This document shows positions 26,479 to 34,944 of a stretch of DNA of 64,000 bases, in pieces (position 1 is the stretch's first letter; the number at the start of each line of letters is the position of its first letter). Location of the stretch: assembly GCA_963707695.1 (NCBI GenBank), contig CAVPQY010000002.1, forward strand, positions 248,001-312,000, given 5' to 3'. A model generated the notes under the pieces. That model made no database searches and was not told where the DNA came from. It was given only the letters and a program-made list of their open reading frames with translations. A program made the translations under genes and the position numbers. The DNA comes from JAOPZW01 sp963707695 (GTDB lineage: Bacteria; Actinomycetota; Thermoleophilia; Solirubrobacterales; Solirubrobacteraceae).

Positions 26479-27210
26479 GTGCTCCGCCTTCCCGACGGGA
26501 TCAGCGCGCTGCTGTTCGACCTCGACGGGGTGCTGACGCAGACCTCGAAGGTCCACGCCAAGGCGTGGAAGGAGATGTTCGACGCCGTCCTGGCCGCGCG
26601 CGGGCAGCCGCCCTTCGACCCCGTGCGCGACTACGCCGAGCACGTCGACGGCAAGCCGCGGCTCGACGGGGTGCGCTCCTTCCTGGCCTCGCGCTCGATC
26701 CACCTCCCCGAGGGCTCGCCCGACGACCCCGCCGACGCGGACACCGTGCACGGCCTGGGACGGCGGAAGAACGACCTCGTCCAGCGCACGATCCACGACG
26801 ACGGCGTCGAGACCTACGAGGGCTCCGTGCGCTTCGCCCGCGCCGCCCGCGACGCCGGGCTGCCGATGGCGGTCGTGTCGGCGAGCGCGAACGCGAAGGA
26901 CGTCCTGGCCGCCGCCGGGCTGGCGGACCTGCCCGACGCCGTCGTGGACGGCCACGCGGTCGAGGACGAGGGCCTGAAGGGCAAGCCGGCCCCGGACACC
27001 TTCCTCGAGGGCGCCCGGCGCCTCGGCGTGGAGCCCGCGCACGCGGCCGTCTTCGAGGACGCGCTGGCCGGGGTGGAGGCCGGCCGCGCCGGTCGCTTCG
27101 GGTGGGTCGTCGGCGTCGACCGCATCGGCCAGGCCGACGCCCTCGCGGCCCACGGCGCGGACGTCGTCGTCAAGGACCTCTCCGAGCTCCAGCAGGACGG
27201 CGCGGCATGA
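26479..27210 (+). CDS. Beta-phosphoglucomutase family HAD hydrolase
   Basis: 243 residues. The HAD nucleophile motif is LLFDLDGVLTQTSKVHAKAW, motif II is AVVSASANAK, and the late motif is AVFEDALAGVEAGRAG with the acidic pair. It matches beta-phosphoglucomutases, which turn beta-glucose 1-phosphate into glucose 6-phosphate by a phospho-Asp intermediate. The next gene overlaps it by four bases (ATGA) and encodes the GH65 phosphorylase that would supply beta-glucose 1-phosphate. Confidence 0.9.
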   Translation: MLRLPDGISALLFDLDGVLTQTSKVHAKAWKEMFDAVLAARGQPPFDPVRDYAEHVDGKPRLDGVRSFLASRSIHLPEGSPDDPADADTVHGLGRRKNDLVQRTIHDDGVETYEGSVRFARAARDAGLPMAVVSASANAKDVLAAAGLADLPDAVVDGHAVEDEGLKGKPAPDTFLEGARRLGVEPAHAAVFEDALAGVEAGRAGRFGWVVGVDRIGQADALAAHGADVVVKDLSELQQDGAA

Positions 27211-29561
27211 GCGACGACGACGTGTTCGAGGTCGACCCCTGGGTCGTCCGCGAGCGCACGCTGCGCCTCGACAAGCTCGCGCAGACCGAGTCCGTGTTCG
27301 CGCTGTCCAACGGACACATCGGCCTGCGCGGCAACCTGGACGAGGGCGAGCCCCACGGCGCGCCGGGGACCTTCCTCAACGGCTTCTACGAGACGCGGCC
27401 GCTGCCCTACGCGGAGGCCGGCTACGGCGACCCGGAGGCCGGCCAGACGCTCGTGAACGTCACGAACGGCAAGGTCATGCGCCTGCTCGTCGACGACGAG
27501 ACCTTCGACGTCCGCTACGGCGAGCTCGTGCACCACGAGCGCACGCTCGACCTGCGCGAGGGGACGCTGCGCCGCGAGGTCGTCTGGCGGTCGCCGGCCG
27601 GCGGGGCCGTCCGCGTGCGGTCCACCCGGCTGGTCTCGTTCGCCCACCGCGCCGTGGCGGCCATCTGCTTCGAGGTCGAGCCCGTCGAAGCGGCGACCCG
27701 CATCGTGGTGCAGTCCGAGCTCGTCGCCAACGAGCCCGTCCCGATCCAGAGCGACGACCCCCGCGCCGCGGCGGCCCTGGCGGCCCCGCTGGTCGGCGAG
27801 CACCACGGTCACCACGCGCTCGCGGCCGGGCTGCTGCACCGCACCCGCGCGAGCGGGCTGCGCATGGCGGCCGCGATGGACCACCTCGTCGACGGCCCCG
27901 ACGGCACCGTGACGGCGGCGGAGACCGAGGACGACCTCGCGCGCGTGACCGTCACCACCGAGCTCCAGCCCGGCGAGACGCTGCGGATCGTGAAGTTCCT
28001 GGCCTACGGCTGGTCGAGCCAGCGCTCGGCGCCGTCGCTGCGCGACCAGGCCGACGCCGCCATCGCCTCGGCGCGGCGCGAGGGGTGGGACGGGCTGAAG
28101 GGCGCCCAGCGCGCCTACCTCGACGACGTGTGGGCGCGCGCCGACGTCGTGCTCGACGGCGACGCCGCGCTGCAGCAGGCCGTGCGGTTCGCGATCTTCC
28201 ACACACTGCAGGCCGCGGCGCGCGCCGAGCAGCGCGCCATCCCGGCCAAGGGCCTGACGGGCGGCGGCTACGACGGGCACAGCTTCTGGGACATGGACAC
28301 GTTCGTGGCCGCCGTGCTGACCTACATCGCGCCCGAGGCGGCCGCCGACGCGCTGCGCTGGCGCCACGCGACGCTGCCGCTGGCCGAGGACCGCGCCCGC
28401 GAGCTCGGGTACGAGGGGGCGACCTTCCCGTGGCGGACGATCCGCGGCCAGGAGTGCTCGGGGTACTGGCCGGCCGGGACGGCGGCGCTCCACGTCAACG
28501 CCGACGTCGCCGACGCCGTCCGCCGCTACCTCGCGGCCACCGGGGACGCCGCCTTCGCCGAGGGCCCGGGGATCGAGCTGCTCGTCGCGACGGCGCGGCT
28601 GTGGCGCTCGGTCGGCCACCACGACGCGGAGGGCCGCTTCCGCATCGACGGCGTCACGGGACCGGACGAGTACAGCGCCCTGGCCGACAACAACGTCTAC
28701 ACGAACCTCATGGCGGCCCGGAACCTGCGCTTCGCCGCGGAGGTCGCGGGCCGCCTGCCGCAGCGCGCCGCCGACCTGGGCGTGGACGAGGAGGAGATGG
28801 CGGCCTGGCGCGACGCGGCCGACCGTGTCGTCGTGCCCTACGACGAGCACCTCGCCGTCCATCCGCAGGCCGAGGGGTTCACCCGCTACCGCATGTGGGA
28901 CTTCGCGGGCACGCCGCCCGCGAAGTACCCGCTCCTGCTGCACTTCCCGTACTACAGCCTCTACACGAGCCAGGTCGTCAAGCAGGCCGACCTCGTCCTG
29001 GCGCTGTACCTGTGCCCCGACCGGTTCACGGCCGAGGAGAAGGCTCGCGACTTCGCGTACTACGAGGCGATCACCGTCCGCGACTCCTCCCTGTCGGCGT
29101 GCGTGCAGGCGATCGTCGCGGCCGAGGTCGGGCACCTCGACCTCGCCTACGACTACTTCGGCGAGACGGCCTTCGTGGACCTGCGCGACCTCAACCACAA
29201 CACGAAGGACGGGCTGCACGTCGCCTCGCTGGCCGGGACCTGGCTCGCGGCGGTGTGCGGGTTCGGCGGCCTGCGCGACCAGGGCGAGCACCTGTCCTTC
29301 GCCCCGCGGCTTCCGGCCCGGCTCGTCCGGCTGGAGTTCCGCCTGCTCTTCCGCGGCCGGCGCCTGCGCGTCGACGTGCGGCCGCGGTCGGCGTGCTACG
29401 AGCTCGTCGACGGCGAGCCGCTCACGGTGCTCCACCACGGCGAGGAGGTCGGCCTGGAGCGGGGCCGGACGCTGGAGCGGCGCATCCCGGCCATCGACCC
29501 GGGGCCGCCGCCGCGCCAGCCGCCGGGGCGCGAGCCCCGGCGGCGGCACGTCGAGGCGTGA
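27207..29561 (+). CDS. GH65 disaccharide phosphorylase (maltose/trehalose/kojibiose type)
   Basis: 784 residues, full length for GH65. The N-terminal beta-sandwich (ESVFALSNGHIGLRGNLDEG) is followed by an (alpha/alpha)6 barrel with GGYDGHSFWDMDTFVAAVL, the general acid Glu in TGPDEYSALADNNVYTN, the phosphate-binding VVKQADLVLALYL, and SSLSACVQAIVAAEVG. It splits an alpha-linked glucose disaccharide with phosphate and inverts the anomer, giving beta-glucose 1-phosphate. Which disaccharide is used cannot be fixed by eye. It is translationally coupled to the phosphoglucomutase gene. Its stop directly abuts the stop of the convergent DUF3089 gene. Confidence 0.92.
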   Translation: MSDDDVFEVDPWVVRERTLRLDKLAQTESVFALSNGHIGLRGNLDEGEPHGAPGTFLNGFYETRPLPYAEAGYGDPEAGQTLVNVTNGKVMRLLVDDETFDVRYGELVHHERTLDLREGTLRREVVWRSPAGGAVRVRSTRLVSFAHRAVAAICFEVEPVEAATRIVVQSELVANEPVPIQSDDPRAAAALAAPLVGEHHGHHALAAGLLHRTRASGLRMAAAMDHLVDGPDGTVTAAETEDDLARVTVTTELQPGETLRIVKFLAYGWSSQRSAPSLRDQADAAIASARREGWDGLKGAQRAYLDDVWARADVVLDGDAALQQAVRFAIFHTLQAAARAEQRAIPAKGLTGGGYDGHSFWDMDTFVAAVLTYIAPEAAADALRWRHATLPLAEDRARELGYEGATFPWRTIRGQECSGYWPAGTAALHVNADVADAVRRYLAATGDAAFAEGPGIELLVATARLWRSVGHHDAEGRFRIDGVTGPDEYSALADNNVYTNLMAARNLRFAAEVAGRLPQRAADLGVDEEEMAAWRDAADRVVVPYDEHLAVHPQAEGFTRYRMWDFAGTPPAKYPLLLHFPYYSLYTSQVVKQADLVLALYLCPDRFTAEEKARDFAYYEAITVRDSSLSACVQAIVAAEVGHLDLAYDYFGETAFVDLRDLNHNTKDGLHVASLAGTWLAAVCGFGGLRDQGEHLSFAPRLPARLVRLEFRLLFRGRRLRVDVRPRSACYELVDGEPLTVLHHGEEVGLERGRTLERRIPAIDPGPPPRQPPGREPRRRHVEA

Positions 29562-29570
29562 CTAGCGCCT
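29554..29570. terminator. Hairpin holding two convergent stop codons
   Basis: AGGCG and CGCCT pair around a seven-base loop that contains both the TGA of the GH65 gene and the complement of the TAG of the DUF3089 gene. It is short, with no T tract. Confidence 0.3.
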
Positions 29571-30744
29571 GGCGTACTGCGCGCCCTGCTTGCGCACGAG
29601 CGCGATGAGGTCGCCGAGCGCGATGTTCGCGTCGGTGAGGTGCAGGCCCCAGGTCGCGTCGGGCAGCGCGTGCAGCGTCGGCGCGCCGCCCTGCGGGGTG
29701 ATCTGCAGGACGTTGGCCCCGTTGGCGGAGACGCACGACGCGGTGTAGGCGCCGTCGGCCTGGATCCAGGGCGTGGCGACCTTCGGCGCCGGGAACCCGA
29801 CGGCGAGCGTCGCGCCGCCGATGGTCGTCCCGGGCGCGAACGGCGTGCTCGGGAAGATCGTCGTGATCGGCCTGGTGCCGCCGGCCAGGGCGGCCGGGTT
29901 CGTGCACACGACCTCGTAGCGCGACAGCGGGCCCTTCGGGCCGGTGTCGAGGATGCGCGACGGCCGGCCGAACGCGGAGTTCGGGGGGGGCGTCTGACCG
30001 AACGTCGAGAAGGCCACGACGCAGTGCAGCTGCTTCGTCGAGCGGCACGTGCGGAGGTGGCGGAAGTCCCCGCCGCGGTCCGAGCCCTTCTTCACGAGCA
30101 CGTTGCCGCCGAGCAGGATCGCCGACACGAGCCGCTTGCGGACGCTCGCCTTGCGGTCGACCTCCTGCGCCACGAGCTGGCGCAGGACGAAGGCCCCCTG
30201 GGAGTGCCCGATGAGCACGAAGCCGCGGCCGTGGTTGTCGCGGCGCAGGTAGGTCCGGAAGGCATCGCGCACGTCGTTGTAGGCCGTGGCGCGCATCTGG
30301 GGCGTGACCGCGGCGCCGCGCCGCGCCGAGCCCGATGCCGGCCAGGGTGATCTGCCGGTAGACCGGCGCGTAGACCTTGCAGAGCTGGGAGTAGCGCGCC
30401 GCCTGGTAGAGCGCGATCGAGCGCACCTCGGGATCGAGGGCCTTCGTCGCCGCCGGTGTCGGCTGGTTGCTCACCGTCGGGTACACGTAGAAGCAGTCGA
30501 GCTTGCGCGGCCGCGCGCGCTTGGGCGTGGTCACCGCCCCCGGGGCGCCCGTCGGGGAGAGCTCGGTGGTCCCCAGGCCGACGGCGCACGCATCGTTCGC
30601 CAGGCCCGGCTTGCACAGCCAGGTCGTGCGGTCCTTCCCGCCGCCCGTCGCGTCGGCCGCGGCCGGGGCGAGCGCGCAGAGCGCCGCCGCGACCGTCGCC
30701 GCCAGAACCGTCGCCGTCCGCCGGCGACCCCGAGCTCGTGCCAT
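29562..30744 (-). CDS. Secreted DUF3089 lipase-like alpha/beta hydrolase (frameshifted)
   Basis: With one base removed the protein has 393 residues. A signal peptide spans about 1-32 (TATVLAATVAAALCALAPAA). The DUF3089 pattern then follows: KLDCFYVYPTVSNQPTPAAT, CKVYAPVYRQITLAGIGL, TAYNDVRDAFRTYLRR and the nucleophile elbow LIGHSQGAFVLRQLV. The frame changes at about 30311-30330 between IGLGA and AVTPQMRATAYNDV in a GC-rich run, as a single extra base. The substrate is probably an ester or lipid. It is alone on its strand and meets the GH65 gene end to end. Confidence 0.85.
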
Positions 30745-30794
30745 CAAGACCTCTCTCCTCCTCGTGTGGGAACCCGACCCGGCATCGCGCCGCC

Positions 30795-31619
30795 CTAGGG
30801 CCGGCGCGGGAACCGCGAGAAGTCAGGGGGCCGCTTGGCCTTGTAGGCCTCGCGTCCCTCCTGCGCCTCCTCGCTGGCGTAGAACAGCAGGTTCGCGTCG
30901 TGCGCGAGCTGCTGGATGCCGCTGAGCCCGTCCTCGGCGGCGTGGAAGCTCGCCTTCAGCAGGCGCAGCGCGAAGGGCGAGTTGGCCAGCATCTCGCGGC
31001 ACCACGCGACGGTCTCCGCCTCGAGGCGCTCGAGCGGGACGACGGTGTTGACGAGCCCCATCTCCAGCGCCTGGCGCGCGTCGTACTGGCGCGCGAGGAA
31101 CCAGATCTCCTTCGCCTTCTTCTGCCCGACGACGCCGGCCAGGAGCCCGGCGCCGAAGCCGCCGTCGAAGGAGCCGACGCGCGGCCCGGTCTGGCCGAAG
31201 ACCGCGTTGTCGGCGGCGATCGTGAGGTCGCAGACGAGCTGCAGGACGTTCCCGCCGCCCACCGCGTAGCCGGCGACCATCGCGACGACCGGCTTGGGGA
31301 GCCGGCGGATCTGGACGTGGAGGTCGGTGACGTGGAAGCGCCCGACCTTGGCGCCCTCGGGCACGTACCCGGTGTCGCCGCGGACGCGCTGGTCGCCGCC
31401 CGAGCAGAAGGCCAGCGGGCCCTCGCCGGTGAGGACGACGACGCCGACGTCGGTGTCCTCGCGGGCACGCTCGAGCGCCCGCGAGATCTCGACGATCGTC
31501 TGCGGCCGGAAGGCGTTGCGGACCTCCGGCCGGTCGATCGTGATCTTCGCGATCCCGTCCCCGCTGAGCTCGTAGCGGATGTCGGTCCACTCGCCCTGCG
31601 GCGTCCAGGTCACGCTCAC
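30795..31619 (-). CDS. menB: 1,4-dihydroxy-2-naphthoyl-CoA synthase
   Basis: 274 residues, crotonase fold. It has ITIDRPEVRNAFRPQTIVEI, FCSGGDQRVRGDTGYVPEG (oxyanion and the MenB-type extension), MVAGYAVGGGNVLQLVCDL, GPRVGSFDGGFGAGLLAGVV and KRPPDFSRFPRRP at the end, all characteristic of MenB. It closes the second ring of menaquinone from o-succinylbenzoyl-CoA. The GTG start overlaps the stop of the preceding small gene as GTGA. No other men genes are in the window, so menaquinone genes are scattered or lie just outside. Confidence 0.93.
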   Translation of the reverse strand: MSVTWTPQGEWTDIRYELSGDGIAKITIDRPEVRNAFRPQTIVEISRALERAREDTDVGVVVLTGEGPLAFCSGGDQRVRGDTGYVPEGAKVGRFHVTDLHVQIRRLPKPVVAMVAGYAVGGGNVLQLVCDLTIAADNAVFGQTGPRVGSFDGGFGAGLLAGVVGQKKAKEIWFLARQYDARQALEMGLVNTVVPLERLEAETVAWCREMLANSPFALRLLKASFHAAEDGLSGIQQLAHDANLLFYASEEAQEGREAYKAKRPPDFSRFPRRP

Positions 31620-31894
31620 CCCAGCACCTCCGGCTCGACCTCCGGGCCGTCGCCGCGCTCGGGGATGCAGAAGACGATGTGGCGCCGCGACACCGCCAGG
31701 AAGGCGTGCCGCGTCCCGGGGCCGTCGCCGTCGATGAGCTCGACGACGACGTCGGTCAGCGAGATGAAGTCGCGCTCGGAGGCGTTGAGGAAGTCCGAGA
31801 CGCGGCTGCGGTAGCCGTCCCGGGCGAGCGTCAGCAGGCCCGAGATGCGGTGGCGGCCGGTCTCCAGGTACACGCGTTCGGTGCGGTGCTGCAC
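31616..31894 (-). CDS. Small conserved hypothetical protein
   Basis: 92 residues. YLETGRHRISGLLTLARDGY and SDFLNASERDFISLTDVVVE suggest a small beta-rich domain; RRHIVFCIPERG is near the end. It resembles small proteins annotated DUF6812 in related Actinobacteria, but I am not certain. TAGGGT lies six bases before the GTG, and the stop overlaps the menB start, so menB is probably transcribed from here. Confidence 0.7.
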   Translation of the reverse strand: MQHRTERVYLETGRHRISGLLTLARDGYRSRVSDFLNASERDFISLTDVVVELIDGDGPGTRHAFLAVSRRHIVFCIPERGDGPEVEPEVLG

Positions 31895-31900
31895 GCGGCC

Positions 31901-31906
31901 ACCCTA
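31901..31906 (-). promoter_or_regulatory. -10 box of a leaderless promoter
   Basis: TAGGGT on the minus strand, six bases before the GTG at 31894. It partly overlaps the 3' end of the NUDIX gene (stop TAG at 31906-31904). Confidence 0.5.
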
Positions 31907-32311
31907 GAGCGTGCGCCGTGGACGGCTCAGCCCCGGCAGCTGGGCGACGAGCTCGCGGTCGTGCCCGTAGCTCAGCGTCCGCGCGGCCTCGGCCGGGGTC
32001 AGCCAGCGCAGCTCGTCGACCTCGTCGTTGGGCGTGAAGTGCCCGTCCTCGACGGCCATCCTCCAGTAGCGGACGCGCTTGGGCCGGCCGCGGCCGTCGG
32101 TGTAGTGGACGTCGGGCGCCTCGCCCAGCAGGCGGCACCGGAGCCCGGTCTCCTCGCGCACCTCCCGCAGGGCGGCCTCCTCCCACGTCTCGCCAGGCTC
32201 GAGCTTGCCCTTGGGCAGCGACCAGTCGTCGTACTTGGGGCGGTGCACGACCGCCACGTCGCCGTCCCGGAGCACGAGGCCGCCGGCGGCCCGGACCTCG
32301 GGCTGGCTCAT
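31904..32311 (-). CDS. NUDIX hydrolase
   Basis: 135 residues. A full Nudix box runs from GKLEPGETW through REVREETG with the metal-binding Glu residues in place. RAAGGLVLRDGDVAVVHRP opens the fold, and YGHDRELVAQLPGL ends it. Family members split nucleoside diphosphates linked to another group; this short form resembles (di)nucleotide polyphosphate or MutT-like housecleaning enzymes. It lies nine bases upstream of the small gene and menB on the same strand. Confidence 0.88.
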   Translation of the reverse strand: MSQPEVRAAGGLVLRDGDVAVVHRPKYDDWSLPKGKLEPGETWEEAALREVREETGLRCRLLGEAPDVHYTDGRGRPKRVRYWRMAVEDGHFTPNDEVDELRWLTPAEAARTLSYGHDRELVAQLPGLSRPRRTL

Positions 32312-32413
32312 GCGCGGCAGCACAGCACAGGACGAGCGCGGGCGCCACCTGGCGCCCGCGCCCGCATGCCGAGGTGGAACTGGCGCCGGCCGCCCCCGGC
32401 CGGCGCCGTCCTC

Positions 32414-32468
32414 GGCAGTCTGAACAGCCCCCCTGCCTGTCCTGCGGTGGTGCCCCCCAGCCCCACCG
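32414..32468 (+). ncRNA. 6C-like RNA motif candidate
   Basis: Two hairpins in a row, each with a run of six C in or at the edge of the loop: GGCAG/CTGCC (32414-32437, C run 32428-32433) and CGGTGG/CCACCG (32445-32468, C run 32453-32458). The actinobacterial 6C RNA is defined by two stem-loops each showing at least six cytosines. I cannot check covariation or length, so this is a candidate only. Confidence 0.35.
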
Positions 32469-32648
32469 ACGGGACGACCAGCAAGGTAGACGGTCGCCGA
32501 GCGGGCCTGGACGGCTGTACGAGCGCCGGACGGTCGGGTTCGCGCGACGAACGGCGTCGCGCGGGCCGTGGCCGGGCGTCGTTCCCGCGCCGCCGCCCGT
32601 TCGTCGGCGCGCCCCGCCCCGCCTGCGTGACCGACGTCGCGCAGCGAA

Positions 32649-32666
32649 GATGACGCCGGCGTCATC
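32649..32666. promoter_or_regulatory. Perfect 18-base palindrome, operator candidate
   Basis: GATGACGCCGGCGTCATC is fully self-complementary. It lies eight bases before the ATG of the possible small ORF at 32675 and about 190 bases before the pyrophosphatase start. It looks like a site for a dimeric repressor; the protein is unknown. Confidence 0.45.
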
Positions 32667-32674
32667 ATTGGGGC

Positions 32675-32824
32675 ATGCCCTCCTCCCCGCAGCCCGTCCC
32701 CCCCGCCGCGCCGGCGACCTCCCCGCCGAGCGGCGTCGTCTACGTCGGCCCGTCGCTGGGCCGCTCCCTCGTCGGCCTCGCGGCGGCGGTGCTGCTGCCG
32801 TCCGCGCGCACGCCCGGCCCGTAG
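32675..32824 (+). CDS. Possible 49-residue membrane peptide
   Basis: ATG to TAG, 49 codons. The first 20 residues are Pro/Ser-rich (SSPQPVPPAAPATSPPSG), followed by a hydrophobic stretch VVYVGPSLGRSLVGLAAAVL. There is no clear ribosome site and the composition could arise by chance at this GC content. The palindrome just upstream makes it worth listing. Confidence 0.25.
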   Translation: MPSSPQPVPPAAPATSPPSGVVYVGPSLGRSLVGLAAAVLLPSARTPGP

Positions 32825-32859
32825 CGGCCGCGCCGCGGCGCGCGGCATGATGGGCCGGC

Positions 32860-34479
32860 ATGCCGCAGATCTACGTCACCGGCCACCGGAACCCGGACAC
32901 CGACTCGATCGCCTCGGCCATCGGGTACGCCGAGCTGCTGCGGCGCCTGCGGCCCGCGGACGAGTACGTCCCGGTCCGGCTGGGCGACGTCAACGCGCAG
33001 ACGCGGTGGGCGCTCGAGCGCTCCGGCGCCACCGAGCCCGACCTCCTGCCCCACGTGTTCCTGCGCGCCTGCGACGTGATGCAGGGCGACTTCAGCCTCG
33101 CCGGTGCGGAGGAGCCGGTGCGCGAGGTCGGCCGCACCATGGCGCGCGAGGGCCTCGACCTCGTCCCGATCGTCGACGACGAGGGCGCGCTGGCCGGGGT
33201 GATGACCGAGCGCGCGCTCGCGCGGCGCTACATCCGCGAGTCCCGCGAGGCGTCGAGCCTCGTCGACGCCCCCACGGCGGTCAGCGCCATCGTCGACGCG
33301 CTCGGCGGCGAGCTCATCATGGGGGAGGACCGCCGGGTCGCCGGCCGGGTGTGGGTCTACGCCATGGAGGCCGACTGGGACCCGAGCGGCATCGGCCGCG
33401 GCGACGTCGTCGTCATCGGCAACCGCGACGACGCCCAGCGCCGCGTCGTCGAGGCCGGGATCGACCTGCTCGTCACGAGCAACGGCATCGCCCCGTCGGA
33501 GGCCATCCTCGCCCTGGCCCGCGACCACGGCACCGCCGTCGTCCTGTCGCCGCTGGACAGCTACGTCACCGGCCGCATGGTCACGCTGGCGGCGCCCTGC
33601 CGCGCCCTCATGGACGGCGATCCGCTGACGGTCCGGCCCGACGACCTCGTCGCGGACATCTCCGAGCTCGTCAAGGACGTCCACTACCGCGCGGCCATCA
33701 CCGTCGACCGCGCCCGGCGCCCGATCGGGCTCGTCACCCGCTCCGACCTCGTGCGCCCGGTCCCGCGCCGGGTCATCCTCGTCGACCACGCCGAGCAGGC
33801 CCAGAGCGTCGCCGGCGTCGACGAGGCCGAGATCGTGGAGATCCTCGACCACCACCACATCGGCTCGATCGAGACGCGCGTGCCCGTGCGCGCCACGTTC
33901 GACCCGGTCGGCTCGACGGCGACGCTCGTCGTCGAGCGCTTCCGCCAGAACGGCATGGAGCCGAGCCGCTCGACCGCGGTGCTCCTGCTGGCCGCGGTGC
34001 TGTCGGACACCGTGATCCTCAACTCGCCCACCACGACCGAGCGCGACCGGGCGGTGGTCGAGTACCTCGAGCGGGTGCTCGGCGAGGACCATGCCGCCTT
34101 CGGCCGCGAGATGTTCGAGCGCGGGTCCGACGTCGCCGACGTGCCGGCCGAGGAGATCGTGACCCGGGACGCGAAGGACTACGCCGTCGACGGCGGCTCG
34201 CTGTGCATCGCGCAGGTCGAGACGGTGGGGGAGACGCTGCTCGAGCGCCGCGACGAGCTCCTCGATGCCGTGGCGGCCGCGCGCGAGCGCCGCGGCTGCG
34301 TCCTCTACGCCCTGATGGTGACCGACATCCTCAGCACGTCCACGCGGCTGCTGGCGGCCGGGGACCTGGGGATCGTCGAGCGCGCCTTCGGCGCGTCCCC
34401 CGACGACGACGGGCTCCAGCTCGAGGGCGTGATGAGCCGCAAGAAGCAGGTCGCCCCGAAGCTCATGGCCGCCGCCTAG
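32860..34479 (+). CDS. ppaC: Manganese-dependent inorganic pyrophosphatase with CBS and DRTGG domains
   Basis: 539 residues. The DHH catalytic part opens with YVTGHRNPDTDSIASAIGYA and contains ILDHHHIGSIETR and DPVGSTATLVVERF. The inserted regulatory block at about 75-310 holds a CBS domain (FSLAGAEEPVREVGRTM), a DRTGG-like domain (GIDLLVTSNGIAPSEAIL) and a second CBS domain (ISELVKDVHYRAAITVDRAR). The DHHA2 part ends with SRKKQVAPKL. CBS-PPases hydrolyse PPi and are controlled by adenine nucleotides; diadenosine polyphosphates act through the DRTGG form. It stands alone on the plus strand. Confidence 0.92.
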   Translation: MPQIYVTGHRNPDTDSIASAIGYAELLRRLRPADEYVPVRLGDVNAQTRWALERSGATEPDLLPHVFLRACDVMQGDFSLAGAEEPVREVGRTMAREGLDLVPIVDDEGALAGVMTERALARRYIRESREASSLVDAPTAVSAIVDALGGELIMGEDRRVAGRVWVYAMEADWDPSGIGRGDVVVIGNRDDAQRRVVEAGIDLLVTSNGIAPSEAILALARDHGTAVVLSPLDSYVTGRMVTLAAPCRALMDGDPLTVRPDDLVADISELVKDVHYRAAITVDRARRPIGLVTRSDLVRPVPRRVILVDHAEQAQSVAGVDEAEIVEILDHHHIGSIETRVPVRATFDPVGSTATLVVERFRQNGMEPSRSTAVLLLAAVLSDTVILNSPTTTERDRAVVEYLERVLGEDHAAFGREMFERGSDVADVPAEEIVTRDAKDYAVDGGSLCIAQVETVGETLLERRDELLDAVAAARERRGCVLYALMVTDILSTSTRLLAAGDLGIVERAFGASPDDDGLQLEGVMSRKKQVAPKLMAAA

Positions 34480-34519
34480 CCGCCCCTCCGCCGCCGCCCC
34501 CGATGCCTGGGCATCGCGC

Positions 34520-34762
34520 ATGCCGAGCCGTGGCCCAGGGGAGCCCGCCCGGATGCGGTTCGTCCCCGCCCCGCGGCCGCGGCCCCCGGCCGAGCGGCCG
34601 TTCGACGTCTTCCTCGCGATCGAGCGGGGCGCGCCCCTCGACGCCTTCGGCGATCGCGTCCTCGCCGACGCCCTCGGGGCGGCCCGCGAGGCCGGCCTGG
34701 TGGCCGCGATCGCGGACGTCGCGTTCGAGCTCGGCCGGCGCTTCGAGCGCCGCCACGGGTGA
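34520..34762 (+). CDS. Small hypothetical protein
   Basis: 80 residues, or 69 from the second ATG. ERPFDVFLAIERGAPLDAFG and LGAAREAGLVAAIADVAFEL are plausible helices, and third-position GC is high throughout. I do not recognise it. It follows the pyrophosphatase gene by 40 bases on the same strand. The downstream 180 bases up to 34944 hold no gene I can support. Confidence 0.4.
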   Translation: MPSRGPGEPARMRFVPAPRPRPPAERPFDVFLAIERGAPLDAFGDRVLADALGAAREAGLVAAIADVAFELGRRFERRHG

Positions 34763-34931
34763 GCCCGGCCGACGCGGCCGGGCCACCCCCGAAGCCGCCG
34801 ATCCGACCCCGCCCTGACGGGCGGCCGGGCACCCGCGCCGGGCGGCCTCACGAGGCCGACGACGGGCCCGCGAGCGGAGTTCTGGAGCGCAGGCCGGCTC
34901 CACCCGGAGGGCATCCGAGTGGGCCTTCACC

Positions 34932-34937
34932 TACTGT
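34932..34937 (+). promoter_or_regulatory. -10 box of a leaderless promoter
   Basis: TACTGT, seven bases before the ATG at 34945. Confidence 0.5.
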
Positions 34938-34944
34938 TCCCGCG

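Larger units (their letters stand above)
32312..32859 (+). other. Long intergenic region with RNA-like and operator-like elements
   Basis: About 550 bases between the divergent NUDIX and pyrophosphatase genes. From left to right: a GC-rich hairpin region (about 32335-32410), a pair of hairpins with C6 loops (32414-32468), a featureless part, an 18-base perfect palindrome (32649-32666) and a possible 49-codon ORF (32675-32824). No protein gene is firm here. Confidence 0.6.
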
